A stretch of DNA of 64,000 bases from Streptomyces echinoruber (GTDB taxonomy: Bacteria; Actinomycetota; Actinomycetes; Streptomycetales; Streptomycetaceae). The stretch covers positions 1 to 64,000 of the forward strand of contig NZ_BMWH01000002.1 in the NCBI RefSeq assembly GCF_014651135.1, read 5' to 3'. Position 1 is the stretch's first letter. Every line of letters starts with the position of its first letter. The notes beneath the pieces were generated by a model. The model saw only the letters and a program-made list of their open reading frames with translations. It was not told where the DNA came from and searched no databases. The position numbers were made by a program, and so were the translations under genes. Positions 56,319-64,000 of the stretch are shown here, piece by piece.

Positions 56319-57797
56319 ATGACCCCCCGCATCCCCCGCCCTCTCCGCCGCCGTGTCGCCCTGGCGGCGGCGACCGCCGTCACCGCGGCGCTCGCCGCCC
56401 CGGCCGCGGCCCACGCCGCCCCGGCCGCCCCCGCGCCGGCGACCCGGGCGCAGGACTTCAACGGCGACGGCCGCGCCGACCTGGCGGTGGCCGCGCCCGC
56501 GGCGACCGTCGCGGGCCGGGCGCAGGCCGGGTACGTGGCCGTGCTGTACGGCTCGCCGAGCGGGCTGCGCACGGCCACGAAGCAGGTGTTCACGCAGGAC
56601 AGCGCCGGTGTGCCGGGCACCCCCGAGGCGGGCGACCGGTTCGGCAGCGCGCTGGCGGGCGGCGACCTCGACGGGGACGGGTACGCCGACCTGGTCGTCG
56701 GCGTCGGCGGCGAGGACACCGTGAGCGGCGGCACCGACTCCGGGTACGTCGAGGTGCTGTGGGGCGGGCCGCACGGGCTGTCCGGCGCCTCCTCCCTGGC
56801 CACCGGCCGCAACGTCGCCGACCGGCTCGGCGCCGCCGGCCGGCTCACCCTGGCCGGCCCGGACGTCGTCACCGTCGAGAACCAGCACGACCTGCGCGTC
56901 CTCAAGGGCCCGTTCCGGCGCGACGGTTCGGCCGCGGGCGGCGAGCAGCTCGTGCGCGACCAGTTCGACAGCCGCGTCCTGGACCTGGCCGCCGGGGACC
57001 TGAACGGCGACGGCCGCATCGACGTCGCCGCCACGGAGAACGACGGCGACGAGTACGACGCCCGCCGCATCGTGTACTGGCTGGGCACACCGGACGGGCT
57101 CACGCCGTACACGCTGGTGTACGACATCGACGGCGCCGGCCTGCAGGGCGGCGAGAACCTCGACGTGGGCGACGTGAACGGGGACGGCCGCGCCGACCTC
57201 GTCGTCGGACGCGCGGTCGAGGGCTACGACAGCGACCTGGACACCTACCGCGCCAAGGGCGGCCGCGTCGCCTGGATCCCCGGCACCCCGGACGGCCCCG
57301 ACGGCGTCAAGGCGGTCTTCGTCAACCAGGACAGCCCCGACGTGCCCGGCACCGCCGAGACGGGCGACGGCTTCGGCACCGACGTGTCGGTCGGCGACGT
57401 GGACGGCGACGGGTACGCGGACATCGCCGTCGGCGTACCCGGCGAGGACCTGGGCCGGGTGGCGGACGCGGGCGCCGTCGTCGTCCTGCACGGCTCCGCG
57501 CACGGCCCCGTCGGCGCCGGCGCGCACACGGTCACCCAGAACACCCCGAACGTGCCCGGCAGCGCCGAGAAGGGCGACGTCTTCGGCACGGCGACCCGGC
57601 TGGCCGACACCGACGGCGACGGCCGCGCGGACCTCGCCGTGGGGGCGCCGGGGGAGAACGGCGGCGCGGGTTCGGTGTGGACGTTCCGCTCCGGCGCCGG
57701 GACCGTCGTGGCGCCGAACGCCACGACCGTCTTCGGCAACGGCACGCTGGGCACGGTGGCGACCGGCGCCCGCCTCGGCTCCGGCTTCGCCCACTGA
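56319..57797 (+). CDS. Secreted FG-GAP repeat (integrin-alpha-like beta-propeller) protein
   Basis: 492 aa from ATG 56319 with GGGAG upstream. The Sec signal peptide is PRPLRRRVALAAATAVTAALAAPAAAHAA with likely cleavage after AHA. Six to seven FG-GAP/VCBS-like repeats carry the calcium-loop pattern DxNxDGxxD: DFNGDGRADLAVAAP, DLDGDGYADLVVG, DLNGDGRIDVAA, DVNGDGRADLVVG, DVDGDGYADIAVG and DTDGDGRADLAVGAP. Such propellers mediate extracellular binding. No catalytic domain is fused, so it is likely a free secreted binding protein. It is followed by phoD after 477 bp of repetitive DNA. Confidence 0.85.
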   Translation: MTPRIPRPLRRRVALAAATAVTAALAAPAAAHAAPAAPAPATRAQDFNGDGRADLAVAAPAATVAGRAQAGYVAVLYGSPSGLRTATKQVFTQDSAGVPGTPEAGDRFGSALAGGDLDGDGYADLVVGVGGEDTVSGGTDSGYVEVLWGGPHGLSGASSLATGRNVADRLGAAGRLTLAGPDVVTVENQHDLRVLKGPFRRDGSAAGGEQLVRDQFDSRVLDLAAGDLNGDGRIDVAATENDGDEYDARRIVYWLGTPDGLTPYTLVYDIDGAGLQGGENLDVGDVNGDGRADLVVGRAVEGYDSDLDTYRAKGGRVAWIPGTPDGPDGVKAVFVNQDSPDVPGTAETGDGFGTDVSVGDVDGDGYADIAVGVPGEDLGRVADAGAVVVLHGSAHGPVGAGAHTVTQNTPNVPGSAEKGDVFGTATRLADTDGDGRADLAVGAPGENGGAGSVWTFRSGAGTVVAPNATTVFGNGTLGTVATGARLGSGFAH

Positions 57798-58274
57798 GCG
57801 GGGCGGGGCGAACGGGACGGGGCGAACGGCACGGAGCGAGCGGGACGGGGCGGAGCGGCGCGGGGCGGAACGGCCGCGGGCACCCTGAGCCGCCACCGGC
57901 CGCGGCTCCGGCCGCGGCCCGGGCCCCGTCCGAACGAGCAGCGGCCGGAGTACGGCGGCCGGCGTACGGCGACCGGGGACGGGCGCCTGCGAACCGGCGG
58001 CCTGCGCACGGCGACCGGGAGCCGACAACCGGCACCCGAGGGCCGACAACCGGCAACCGGTGACCGGCCGAAACCCACCCCCGCCGCGTGTCAACTGACA
58101 CGGCGTCAGACCCGTTGTGGCACCATCGCGTTCCCCACCCCCCGTGTGCCGCAACGGGTCTTCCGTTGTCCGTCTGGTTGTCATGTTCGCGCATGCCTCT
58201 GTTCAGCGGGCCGACCGTCCGGCCAGGGAGCTTCCGAATGTCCGCAGTGGCCCGTGAGGCAAGGGAGTTCGCCG
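57798..58274. other. Repetitive intergenic stretch before phoD
   Basis: 477 bp without a gene. The first part is GGGGCG(A/G)AC(G)G-type low complexity, then CGGCGACCGG-type repeats. A perfect palindrome GTGTCAACTGACAC lies at 58088-58101 and could be an operator. No convincing Pho box is present upstream of phoD. Confidence 0.5.
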
Positions 58275-59825
58275 ATGACCGGAGTACCGTCGCCCGACCG
58301 ACGCCGCTTTCTGACCACCGGTGCCGCCGTGCTCGGTGCCGCCGCCACCGCCCAGCTGTGGTTGCCGGCCACCGCGCACGCGGCCGCGACCCCGCTCCCC
58401 GACGGGGTGTTCAGCCTCGGCGTCGCCTCCGGCGACCCGCTCCCGGACGGCGTCGTGCTGTGGACGCGGCTCGCCCCGGACCCGCTGAACGGCGGCGGCA
58501 TGCCCGACCGCCCGGTGCCGGTGGAATGGGAGCTCGCGCTGGACGAGCGGTTCAAGAAGGTCGTGCGCCGCGGCATCGCCCAGGCCCGCCCCGAGTTCGG
58601 CCACAGCGTCCACGTCGACGTGCGCGGCCTGCGCGCCGACCACACCTACTGGTACCGCTTCCGCGCCGACGGCCAGATCTCGCCCGCCGGCCGCACCCGC
58701 ACCGCGCCGCCGCGCCACCGCGCCGGAGGCCACCTGCGGATCGCGCTGGCCTCCTGCCAGAACTGGCAGCACGGCTACTTCACGCCGTACGCCGACATGC
58801 TCCGGCAGGACCCGGACGTCGTGCTGTTCGTCGGCGACTACATCTACGAGTCGAAGCCGTCGTCCACCGCCGTGCGCAGACACGAGGGCGGCGACGAGCC
58901 GTACACGCTCGTCCAGTACCGCAACCGCTACGCCCAGTACCGCACCGACCCCGACCTCGCGGCGATGCACGCGGCCGCCCCCTGGGTGGTCACCTTCGAC
59001 GACCACGAGGTCGACAACGACTTCGCCGGCGAGATCCCGCAGGACCCCGCCAAGCAGTCGCACGACGCCTTCGTGGCCCGGCTGACGGCCGCCTACCAGG
59101 CCTACTACGAGCACATGCCGGTGCGCGCCACCGCCGTGCCCGACGGCCCGCACATCCGCATGTACCGCCGCCTGGAGTTCGGCCGCCTGGCCCGGCTCAA
59201 CGTGCTGGACACCCGGCAGTTCCGCAGCGACCAGGCCACCACGCAGGCCGGCGCCGAGGACCCGGGGATGACGATGCTGGGCGCCGAGCAGCGGCAGTGG
59301 CTCGTCGACGGCCTGCACGACTCGCCCGCCCGCTGGAACCTGATCGCCTCACAGATCATGATGGCCGAGACCGACCTGCAGGTCGGCGAGGGCAAGCTGT
59401 GGTTCTACGACGCCTGGGACGGCTACCAGGTCGAACGCAACGCCCTGCTGGAGGAGTTCAGGACCGTCCGCAACCCGGTGGTGCTCAGCGGCGACCGGCA
59501 CCTGACGATGATCAGCGACCTGAAGGAGGACTTCGCCGACCCGGACTCCGCCGTCGTCGGCGCCGAGTTCGTCGGCACCTCCATCTCCAGCAACGGCGAC
59601 CAGGACCAGACCGCCTTCCACGCCGAGTGGGACCCGCGCAGGCCGGACAACCCGCACTGGAAGGTGATCGACGCCCACCGCGGCTACCACCTCTTCGACA
59701 TCCGCCGCGACGGCATCGACGCCCAGGTCCGCGTCGTCGACACGGTCCTCGAGCCCCGGGCCACCCCGAGCACCCTGGCCACGCTGCGGGTCGAGAACGG
59801 CCGGCCCGGCGTCGAGGTCGTCTGA
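58275..59825 (+). CDS. phoD: Alkaline phosphatase D (PhoD), Tat-exported
   Basis: 516 aa from ATG 58275. The twin-arginine signal is SPDRRRFLTTGAAVLGAAATA with cleavage after ATAHA. Metallophosphatase motifs are LASCQNWQ, VVLFVGDYIYE, VVTFDDHEVDNDF and the C-terminal VVLSGDRHLTMI, typical of the Fe/Ca-dependent PhoD class. The enzyme is a phosphodiesterase/monoesterase that releases phosphate, including from teichoic acids, outside the cell. This fits with the wall-polymer genes that follow. Earlier in-frame ATG 58146 is rejected because the Tat signal would be internal. Followed by a minisatellite and hairpin. Confidence 0.93.
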   Translation: MTGVPSPDRRRFLTTGAAVLGAAATAQLWLPATAHAAATPLPDGVFSLGVASGDPLPDGVVLWTRLAPDPLNGGGMPDRPVPVEWELALDERFKKVVRRGIAQARPEFGHSVHVDVRGLRADHTYWYRFRADGQISPAGRTRTAPPRHRAGGHLRIALASCQNWQHGYFTPYADMLRQDPDVVLFVGDYIYESKPSSTAVRRHEGGDEPYTLVQYRNRYAQYRTDPDLAAMHAAAPWVVTFDDHEVDNDFAGEIPQDPAKQSHDAFVARLTAAYQAYYEHMPVRATAVPDGPHIRMYRRLEFGRLARLNVLDTRQFRSDQATTQAGAEDPGMTMLGAEQRQWLVDGLHDSPARWNLIASQIMMAETDLQVGEGKLWFYDAWDGYQVERNALLEEFRTVRNPVVLSGDRHLTMISDLKEDFADPDSAVVGAEFVGTSISSNGDQDQTAFHAEWDPRRPDNPHWKVIDAHRGYHLFDIRRDGIDAQVRVVDTVLEPRATPSTLATLRVENGRPGVEVV

Positions 59826-59832
59826 CCCGCGC

Positions 59833-59934
59833 CCGGCCGTCCGGTCCACTCGGCCGTCCGGTCCATCCGGTCGTCCGGTCCGCCCGGCCGTCCGGTCCGC
59901 CCGGTCGTCCGGCCCGCCCGGTCGTCCGGCCCGC
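59833..59934 (+). repeat. ~17-bp minisatellite behind phoD
   Basis: About six units of CGGCCGTCCGGTCCGCC with alternation of CGGCC and CGGTC. It starts 8 bp after the phoD stop. Confidence 0.85.
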
Positions 59935-59950
59935 GCCCGCCCGCGCGGAC

Positions 59951-59984
59951 GGAGCCTGGGACTCACACCCGGGTCCCAGGCTCC
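59951..59984 (+). terminator. Terminator of phoD
   Basis: A perfect 11-bp stem (59951-59961 with 59974-59984) with a 12-nt loop. Confidence 0.7.
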
Positions 59985-60026
59985 TCCCAGGTGAACTTCA
60001 GGCAAGGCTCTTACCGTCCGTTCACC

Positions 60027-61241
60027 ATGGAGACGCACAGGACGACGACACCCGACGCCCGGCCACGGCCCCCCGCCCTGCCCGCCGGCACCCGGCTGCT
60101 CCACATCGGCCCGCACAAGACCGGCACCACCGCCGTCCAGGCCGCCCTGTTCGCCGCGAAGGAGCGGCTGCCCGCGCACGGCGTCCGCTTCCCGGCCCAC
60201 AGCCGCCACCCCATGGAGGCCGTCCTCGCCGCCTGCGCCCGCCCCGCCATGATGGGCGACCCGGTGCCCACCGACCGGCACTGGAAGCGGCTGCTCGACC
60301 AGGTGCGGGCCACCGGCCGGAGCACCTCGGTGATCAGCAGCGAGTTCTTCGCCGACGCCCCCGACGACGCCGTGATCGCGCGGATCGTCGGGCAGCTCGA
60401 CGGCGCGGGGGCGCCCCCGCCCGGGCGAGGCCGGGAGCGGGGGAGGGTGCACGTGCTGGTCACCCTGCGCCCGCCGGCGCGGATCCTGCCCTCGCAGTGG
60501 CAGCAGTACGTGCAGAACGGCCTGCGCATGGGCTACGAGGACTGGCTGGAGCACATGCTGCGCAAGCCGCCCTACGACAAGCCCACCCCCAGCTTCTGGC
60601 ACCGCCACCGGCACGACCGGCTGGTGGAGCGCTGGGCGCGGGTGGTGGGCGCCGACCGGGTGACCGTCGTCGTGGTCGACGACCGCGACCGCGGCGGCCT
60701 GCTGCGCACCTTCGAGACACTGCTCGGTCTTCCCGACGGGCTGCTGCAGCCGGTTCCGGACGCGGCGAACCGCTCCCTCGGCCTGGCCGAGACCGAAATG
60801 CTGCGGAATCTCAATAAAGAATTCCGCGGCAATGGCCTTCCGGAGGAGTTGTATTCCCGGCTGGTGCGCAACGGCGCGGTGCCGCACATGAAGAACGCGT
60901 GCCCTTCCGTGCCACAGGACGTGAAGATCGGAACTCCCCGCTGGGCGCTTCAGGAGGCCGCCGCGATCGGGGCGGAGACGGCCGGCCGCATCGCGGCCAT
61001 GGGCGTGCGCGTCCTCGGTGACACCGCGCTGCTGTCCACCGTGCCGGAGCAGCCCGAACCCGCCCCCGGCCCGGCGCGGCTCGCGCCCGAGACGGCCGCG
61101 CGGGCGCTGTACGGGGCGCTCGCCGCGGCGGCGCTGCTGCCGGGCCGCCCCGGCGCGGCGCGCACGGTCCACCAGACGCCGTCGAAAGAGCTCGTGCGGG
61201 TGCTCGGCCACCGCTGCCTGAAACGGTTGCGGCGCCGCTGA
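60027..61241 (+). CDS. Sulfotransferase-fold protein
   Basis: 404 aa from ATG 60027; an earlier GTG at 59991 overlaps the probable promoter (TACCGT at 60012-60017). The PAPS 5'-phosphosulfate loop is LLHIGPHKTGTTAVQAAL. The 3'-phosphate-binding segment is VLVTLRPPARILPSQWQQYVQ, with Arg and Ser as expected. A Trp/His-rich region follows (SFWHRHRHDRLVERW), and the C-terminal 100 residues are helical. No signal peptide is seen, so cytoplasmic. The acceptor is unknown; a glycan, lipid or natural product is possible. The 60790-60850 stretch is less GC-rich than the rest. Between phoD and CDP-ribitol genes, it may belong to envelope polymer modification. Confidence 0.75.
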   Translation: METHRTTTPDARPRPPALPAGTRLLHIGPHKTGTTAVQAALFAAKERLPAHGVRFPAHSRHPMEAVLAACARPAMMGDPVPTDRHWKRLLDQVRATGRSTSVISSEFFADAPDDAVIARIVGQLDGAGAPPPGRGRERGRVHVLVTLRPPARILPSQWQQYVQNGLRMGYEDWLEHMLRKPPYDKPTPSFWHRHRHDRLVERWARVVGADRVTVVVVDDRDRGGLLRTFETLLGLPDGLLQPVPDAANRSLGLAETEMLRNLNKEFRGNGLPEELYSRLVRNGAVPHMKNACPSVPQDVKIGTPRWALQEAAAIGAETAGRIAAMGVRVLGDTALLSTVPEQPEPAPGPARLAPETAARALYGALAAAALLPGRPGAARTVHQTPSKELVRVLGHRCLKRLRRR

Positions 61242-61457
61242 GGACGACGGTCCCGTCACGCAGCGCAGTGCCGCGGAGCTGTGGAGTTACTCACAGCAAT
61301 TCCCGGGCAACCGTGCCGAGAGCGGGACCCGTCACCAGCGGTGCGAGGTGAAGGAGAGGTTGCGCGCACATATGCGGTGGAGGACGCTCACCTTGCACTG
61401 TGGTAACCGAAAGTGGGACCATTTCCGGGTTCCCAGTCGCCCCGAGGTAGGTCACCT

Positions 61458-62957
61458 GTGTCACAGCACATAGCCAAGCCCCGTACCACCGCAGTGATCC
61501 TGGCCGGCGGTACCGGCCAGCGCGTGGGTCTGTCGATCCCCAAGCAGCTGCTGAAGATCGCCGGCAAGGCAGTCATCGAGCACACCCTGACCACCTTCGA
61601 GAAGGCCGACTCCATCGACGAGATCATCGTCCTGATGGCGCCGGGCTACGTCGCGGACGTCGAGAAGATCGTGGCCAAGGCGGGGTTCACGAAGGTCTCG
61701 AAGATCATCGAGGGCGGCGCCACCCGCAACGAGACCACCGAGCGCGCCATCGCGGCGCTCAGCGAGGGCCTGGCCGAGGGCGAGGACCTGAACGTCCTCT
61801 TCCACGACGCCGTGCGCCCGCTGCTGTCGCAGCGCGTCATCGACGACTGCGTGGCCGCCCTGGAGCGCTACCAGGCCGTGGACGTGGCCATCCCGTCCGC
61901 GGACACCATCATCGTCACCCGGACGCACGGCGAGGACGGCGAGTTCATCACCGACATCCCGGACCGCTCCCGCCTGCGCCGCGGCCAGACCCCGCAGGCC
62001 TTCAAGCTGTCCACCATCCGCCGGGCCTACGAGGTCGCCGCGAAGGACCCCAACTTCCAGGCGACCGACGACTGCACGGTGGTCCTGCGCTACCTGCCGG
62101 ACGTGCCGATCCACGTCGTCGCGGGCGACGAGTACAACATGAAGGTCACCCAGCCGGTCGACGTCTTCATCGCCGACAAGCTGTTCCAGCTGGCCTCCAC
62201 CGCCGCCCCCGAGCAGAACGGCGAGGACGCCTACCGGCAGCTCCTCACCGGCAAGACCCTCGTCGTCTTCGGCGGCTCCTACGGCATCGGCAAGGACATC
62301 GCCGAGCTGGCCGAGTCCTACGGCGCCACCGTCTACGCCCTGGGCCGCTCCACCACCGGCACCCACGTGGAGAACCCCGAGGACGTGGACGACGCGCTGT
62401 CGCGGGCGTACGCCGAGACCGGCCGCATCGACTACGTCGTCAACACCGCGGGCGTGCTGCGCATCGGCAAGCTCGCCGAGACCGACAACGCCACCATCGA
62501 GGAGGCGCTGAAGGTCAACTACCTCGCGCCGGTGCAGATCGCCCGTTCGGCCTACAAGTACCTCGCGGAGACCAAGGGCCAGCTGCTGCTGTTCACCTCC
62601 TCCAGCTACACCCGCGGCCGCGCCGAGTACAGCCTGTACTCCTCCACCAAGGCCGCCGTGGTCAACCTGACCCAGGCGCTGAGCGACGAGTGGGCCGGCG
62701 ACGGGGTGCGCGTCAACTGCATCAACCCCGAGCGCACCGCCACCCCGATGCGCACCAAGGCCTTCGGGCAGGAGCCCGCGGGCACCCTGCTGTCCTCCGA
62801 GGCGGTGGCCCGCACCTCCCTCGACGTGCTGCTGAGCGAGCTCACCGGGCACGTCATCGACGTCCGCCAGCAGGACCCGACCGCGGCCGCCGGCAAGGCG
62901 TCCGGATTCGAGCAGGCCCTGGCCAGCGTGCTGGACCGCCAGGAGGGCGTGGCATAA
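61458..62957 (+). CDS. Bifunctional cytidylyltransferase / short-chain reductase (CDP-ribitol synthase type)
   Basis: 499 aa from GTG 61458, preceded by GAGGTAGGT. Residues ~10-245 are an IspD/TarI-like cytidylyltransferase: VILAGGTGQRVGLSIPKQLL, then FHDAVRPLLS, RGQTPQAFKLS and ATDDCTVVL. Residues ~270-490 are an SDR reductase: VVFGGSYGIGKDIA (NADPH site), VVNTAGVL, and Tyr394-x-x-x-Lys398 (YSLYSSTKAAV). This domain order equals H. influenzae Bcs1, which reduces ribulose-5-phosphate and couples it to CTP to give CDP-ribitol. The substrate is therefore inferred. CDP-ribitol feeds wall teichoic acid-type polymers, matching the polymerase-like gene after it. Confidence 0.88.
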   Translation: MSQHIAKPRTTAVILAGGTGQRVGLSIPKQLLKIAGKAVIEHTLTTFEKADSIDEIIVLMAPGYVADVEKIVAKAGFTKVSKIIEGGATRNETTERAIAALSEGLAEGEDLNVLFHDAVRPLLSQRVIDDCVAALERYQAVDVAIPSADTIIVTRTHGEDGEFITDIPDRSRLRRGQTPQAFKLSTIRRAYEVAAKDPNFQATDDCTVVLRYLPDVPIHVVAGDEYNMKVTQPVDVFIADKLFQLASTAAPEQNGEDAYRQLLTGKTLVVFGGSYGIGKDIAELAESYGATVYALGRSTTGTHVENPEDVDDALSRAYAETGRIDYVVNTAGVLRIGKLAETDNATIEEALKVNYLAPVQIARSAYKYLAETKGQLLLFTSSSYTRGRAEYSLYSSTKAAVVNLTQALSDEWAGDGVRVNCINPERTATPMRTKAFGQEPAGTLLSSEAVARTSLDVLLSELTGHVIDVRQQDPTAAAGKASGFEQALASVLDRQEGVA

Positions 62958-62982
62958 TCGACGGCAATTAGCCGTTGGTAAT

Positions 62983-63029
62983 TCAGGCCTCTGTGAATAC
63001 ATGTTCACCGTGTATTCACAGAGGCCTGA
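62983..63029 (+). terminator. Long hairpin after the CDP-ribitol synthase gene
   Basis: A perfect 19-bp stem (62983-63001 with 63011-63029) and a 9-nt loop. It is AT-richer than other hairpins in the window. The sequence also contains TTCAC twice at an 11-bp spacing (63004 and 63015), as in Pho boxes. Confidence 0.75.
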
Positions 63030-63116
63030 GTCTTCCATCGAGAAGGGTCGGACCAAGCGCCCTAGGCTAGATAAATCACCACAAAGACCGGCACCCCTCC
63101 CAGAGCAGGTTTCTCC

Positions 63117-64000
63117 GTGATATCCACCGCTATTCGCGTCGCCCGGGTGGGCAGCGCGGCCGAGCTGGCCGCAGCGGTCCTCATGATGCTGGGCTTCCCC
63201 TGCCTCATGCTGGCCGCGCTCGTCCCGAGCGTCCCCGCCTTCGCGGCCGCGGCCGCCGTGACGTACCTGGCGGACCACTATCTGCACCGCAAGAGCAGCT
63301 ACCTGATCAACCGGCTCAGCAAGGTCCGCGCGGGCCTGTCGATCCGCTTCCTGATCCGCCAGCTGCTCCTGGTCCTGCTGCTGGCCCGCCTGTCCCTCTC
63401 CAGCGACCTGATCTTCTACGGCGCGATCGGCTGCTTCATCGCCTTCTACGGCCTGCAGGCCCCGCACGGCGCCCTGGTCACGCTCATCCGCAACCGCCGC
63501 CGGCTGCCGGTCGCCACCCGCAACGTCGACCTGAAGTCGCGGATCCGCATCCCCGACGCCCCGCCGCGCCGCCTGCTGCACCGCTCCGCGGAGAAGATGC
63601 TCCACCTGGACCTGGCGGCCGTCGCCGGCCTGCTGGTCTCCGCGGCCACCGACTCCGCCGTCGTCGGCTTCGCGGGCATCGGCGTCACGCTCGGCCTCGG
63701 CATCCTGTACGTCCTCGCGCTCGCGCCGTACGTGCGCGGTCGGCGCGTCCCGCCCCGGGCCGAGGCCGTCCTGGCCGCCGTCGACGACTGGCTGCGCTGG
63801 TACAAGCCCGAGACGGTGCTGTACTTCTCCGGCTCCAAGGACTCCGCCTACCAGGTGAACATGTGGCTGGAGACCATGGAGCAGCTCGACACCCGGCCGC
63901 TGATCATCCTGCGCGAGCGGGTCATCCTGCAGAACCTGGCGCCCACCACGGTCCCCGTCATCTGCGTGCCCGGAGGGGTGCACCTGATGAACATGGACCT
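63117..64000 (+). CDS. Probable CDP-glycerol/ribitol polymerase-like membrane protein (3' partial)
   Basis: 294 residues visible from GTG 63117; it runs off the window without a stop. A candidate -10 box TAGATA lies near 63068. The N-terminal part holds about five hydrophobic helices (LAAAVLMMLGFPCLMLAALV, FAAAAAVTYLADHYL, LSSDLIFYGAIGCFIAFYG, and two near residues 165-200). From residue 220 a cytoplasmic domain begins with LRWYKPETVLYFSGSKDSAYQVNMWLETMEQL and RPLIILRERV. That stretch resembles the N-terminal half of TagF/TarL-like glycerophosphotransferases. Position after a CDP-ribitol synthase supports a wall-polymer role. The catalytic half is outside the window. Confidence 0.65.
   Translation, partial: MISTAIRVARVGSAAELAAAVLMMLGFPCLMLAALVPSVPAFAAAAAVTYLADHYLHRKSSYLINRLSKVRAGLSIRFLIRQLLLVLLLARLSLSSDLIFYGAIGCFIAFYGLQAPHGALVTLIRNRRRLPVATRNVDLKSRIRIPDAPPRRLLHRSAEKMLHLDLAAVAGLLVSAATDSAVVGFAGIGVTLGLGILYVLALAPYVRGRRVPPRAEAVLAAVDDWLRWYKPETVLYFSGSKDSAYQVNMWLETMEQLDTRPLIILRERVILQNLAPTTVPVICVPGGVHLMNMD

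Noticed and set aside
58140..58274. Pho box ahead of phoD
   Set aside because: GTTCGCGCATG and GTTCAGCGGGC are single half-site-like matches 16 bp apart, not the 11-bp direct repeats required.

Overview
This window is chromosomal DNA from a high-GC actinomycete, almost certainly Streptomyces. The indications are very high third-position GC, frequent GTG starts, a conservon, paired clpP genes, PASTA-less wall-elongation genes, and the gene order tig-clpP1-clpP2-clpX-valS-folC-ndk-mreBCD-mrdA-rodA ... rne-rplU-rpmA-obgE known from Streptomyces core chromosomes. No insertion sequence, prophage, CRISPR array or rRNA was seen.

Layout. (1) 1-12.7 kb is a type VII (ESX-like) secretion locus. It opens with the C-terminal part of a large polymorphic toxin ending in an ADP-ribosyltransferase domain, followed by two tandem paralogous small genes (probable immunity), a zinc-ribbon membrane protein, a stand-alone RelA/SpoT-type HD hydrolase and a one-pass membrane protein. 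The secretion core follows: EccD channel, MinD/ParA-like ATPase, three-domain EccC ATPase and a conserved partner. (2) 12.7-15.5 kb holds a convergent membrane acyltransferase, a tiny membrane protein, tRNA-Gly(TCC) and tRNA-Pro(TGG). (3) 15.6-20.8 kb is the protein-quality module tig, clpP1, clpP2, clpX, with a ClgR-type operator ahead of clpP1 and an unusual 0.5-kb spacer with a hairpin between the two clpP genes. (4) 20.8-27.4 kb holds a secreted Pro-rich protein, valS, folC, a DUF4233 protein and ndk. (5) 27.6-34.4 kb is the cell-wall elongation cluster mreBCD, mrdA (PBP2) and rodA. (6) 34.4-42.7 kb holds a CYTH-CHAD protein and then a conservon (cvnABCD) followed by a CYP157-like P450 without the ExxR motif, a canonical P450 and an enoyl-CoA hydratase. 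(7) 42.9-48.3 kb has a B12-type radical SAM protein and its usual DUF2344 partner, separated here by an alcohol/formaldehyde dehydrogenase and a repetitive hydrophobic protein. (8) 48.5-56 kb holds a giant RNase E/G (1617 aa), rplU, rpmA and obgE. (9) 56.3-64 kb is an envelope region: FG-GAP secreted protein, Tat-exported PhoD phosphatase, sulfotransferase-like protein, a cytidylyltransferase-SDR fusion that probably makes CDP-ribitol, and the start of a probable teichoic-acid-type polymerase that runs off the window.

Recurring signals. Five genes (eccD, acyltransferase, valS, folC, CYTH-CHAD) share a TANNNT -10 box followed by 6-7 nt and the start codon, which predicts leaderless mRNAs. Short tandem repeats of 9-24 bp repeatedly sit just after stop codons. 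Perfect GC-rich hairpins mark most transcription-unit ends. Function assignments come from reading motifs by eye; no database search was run.
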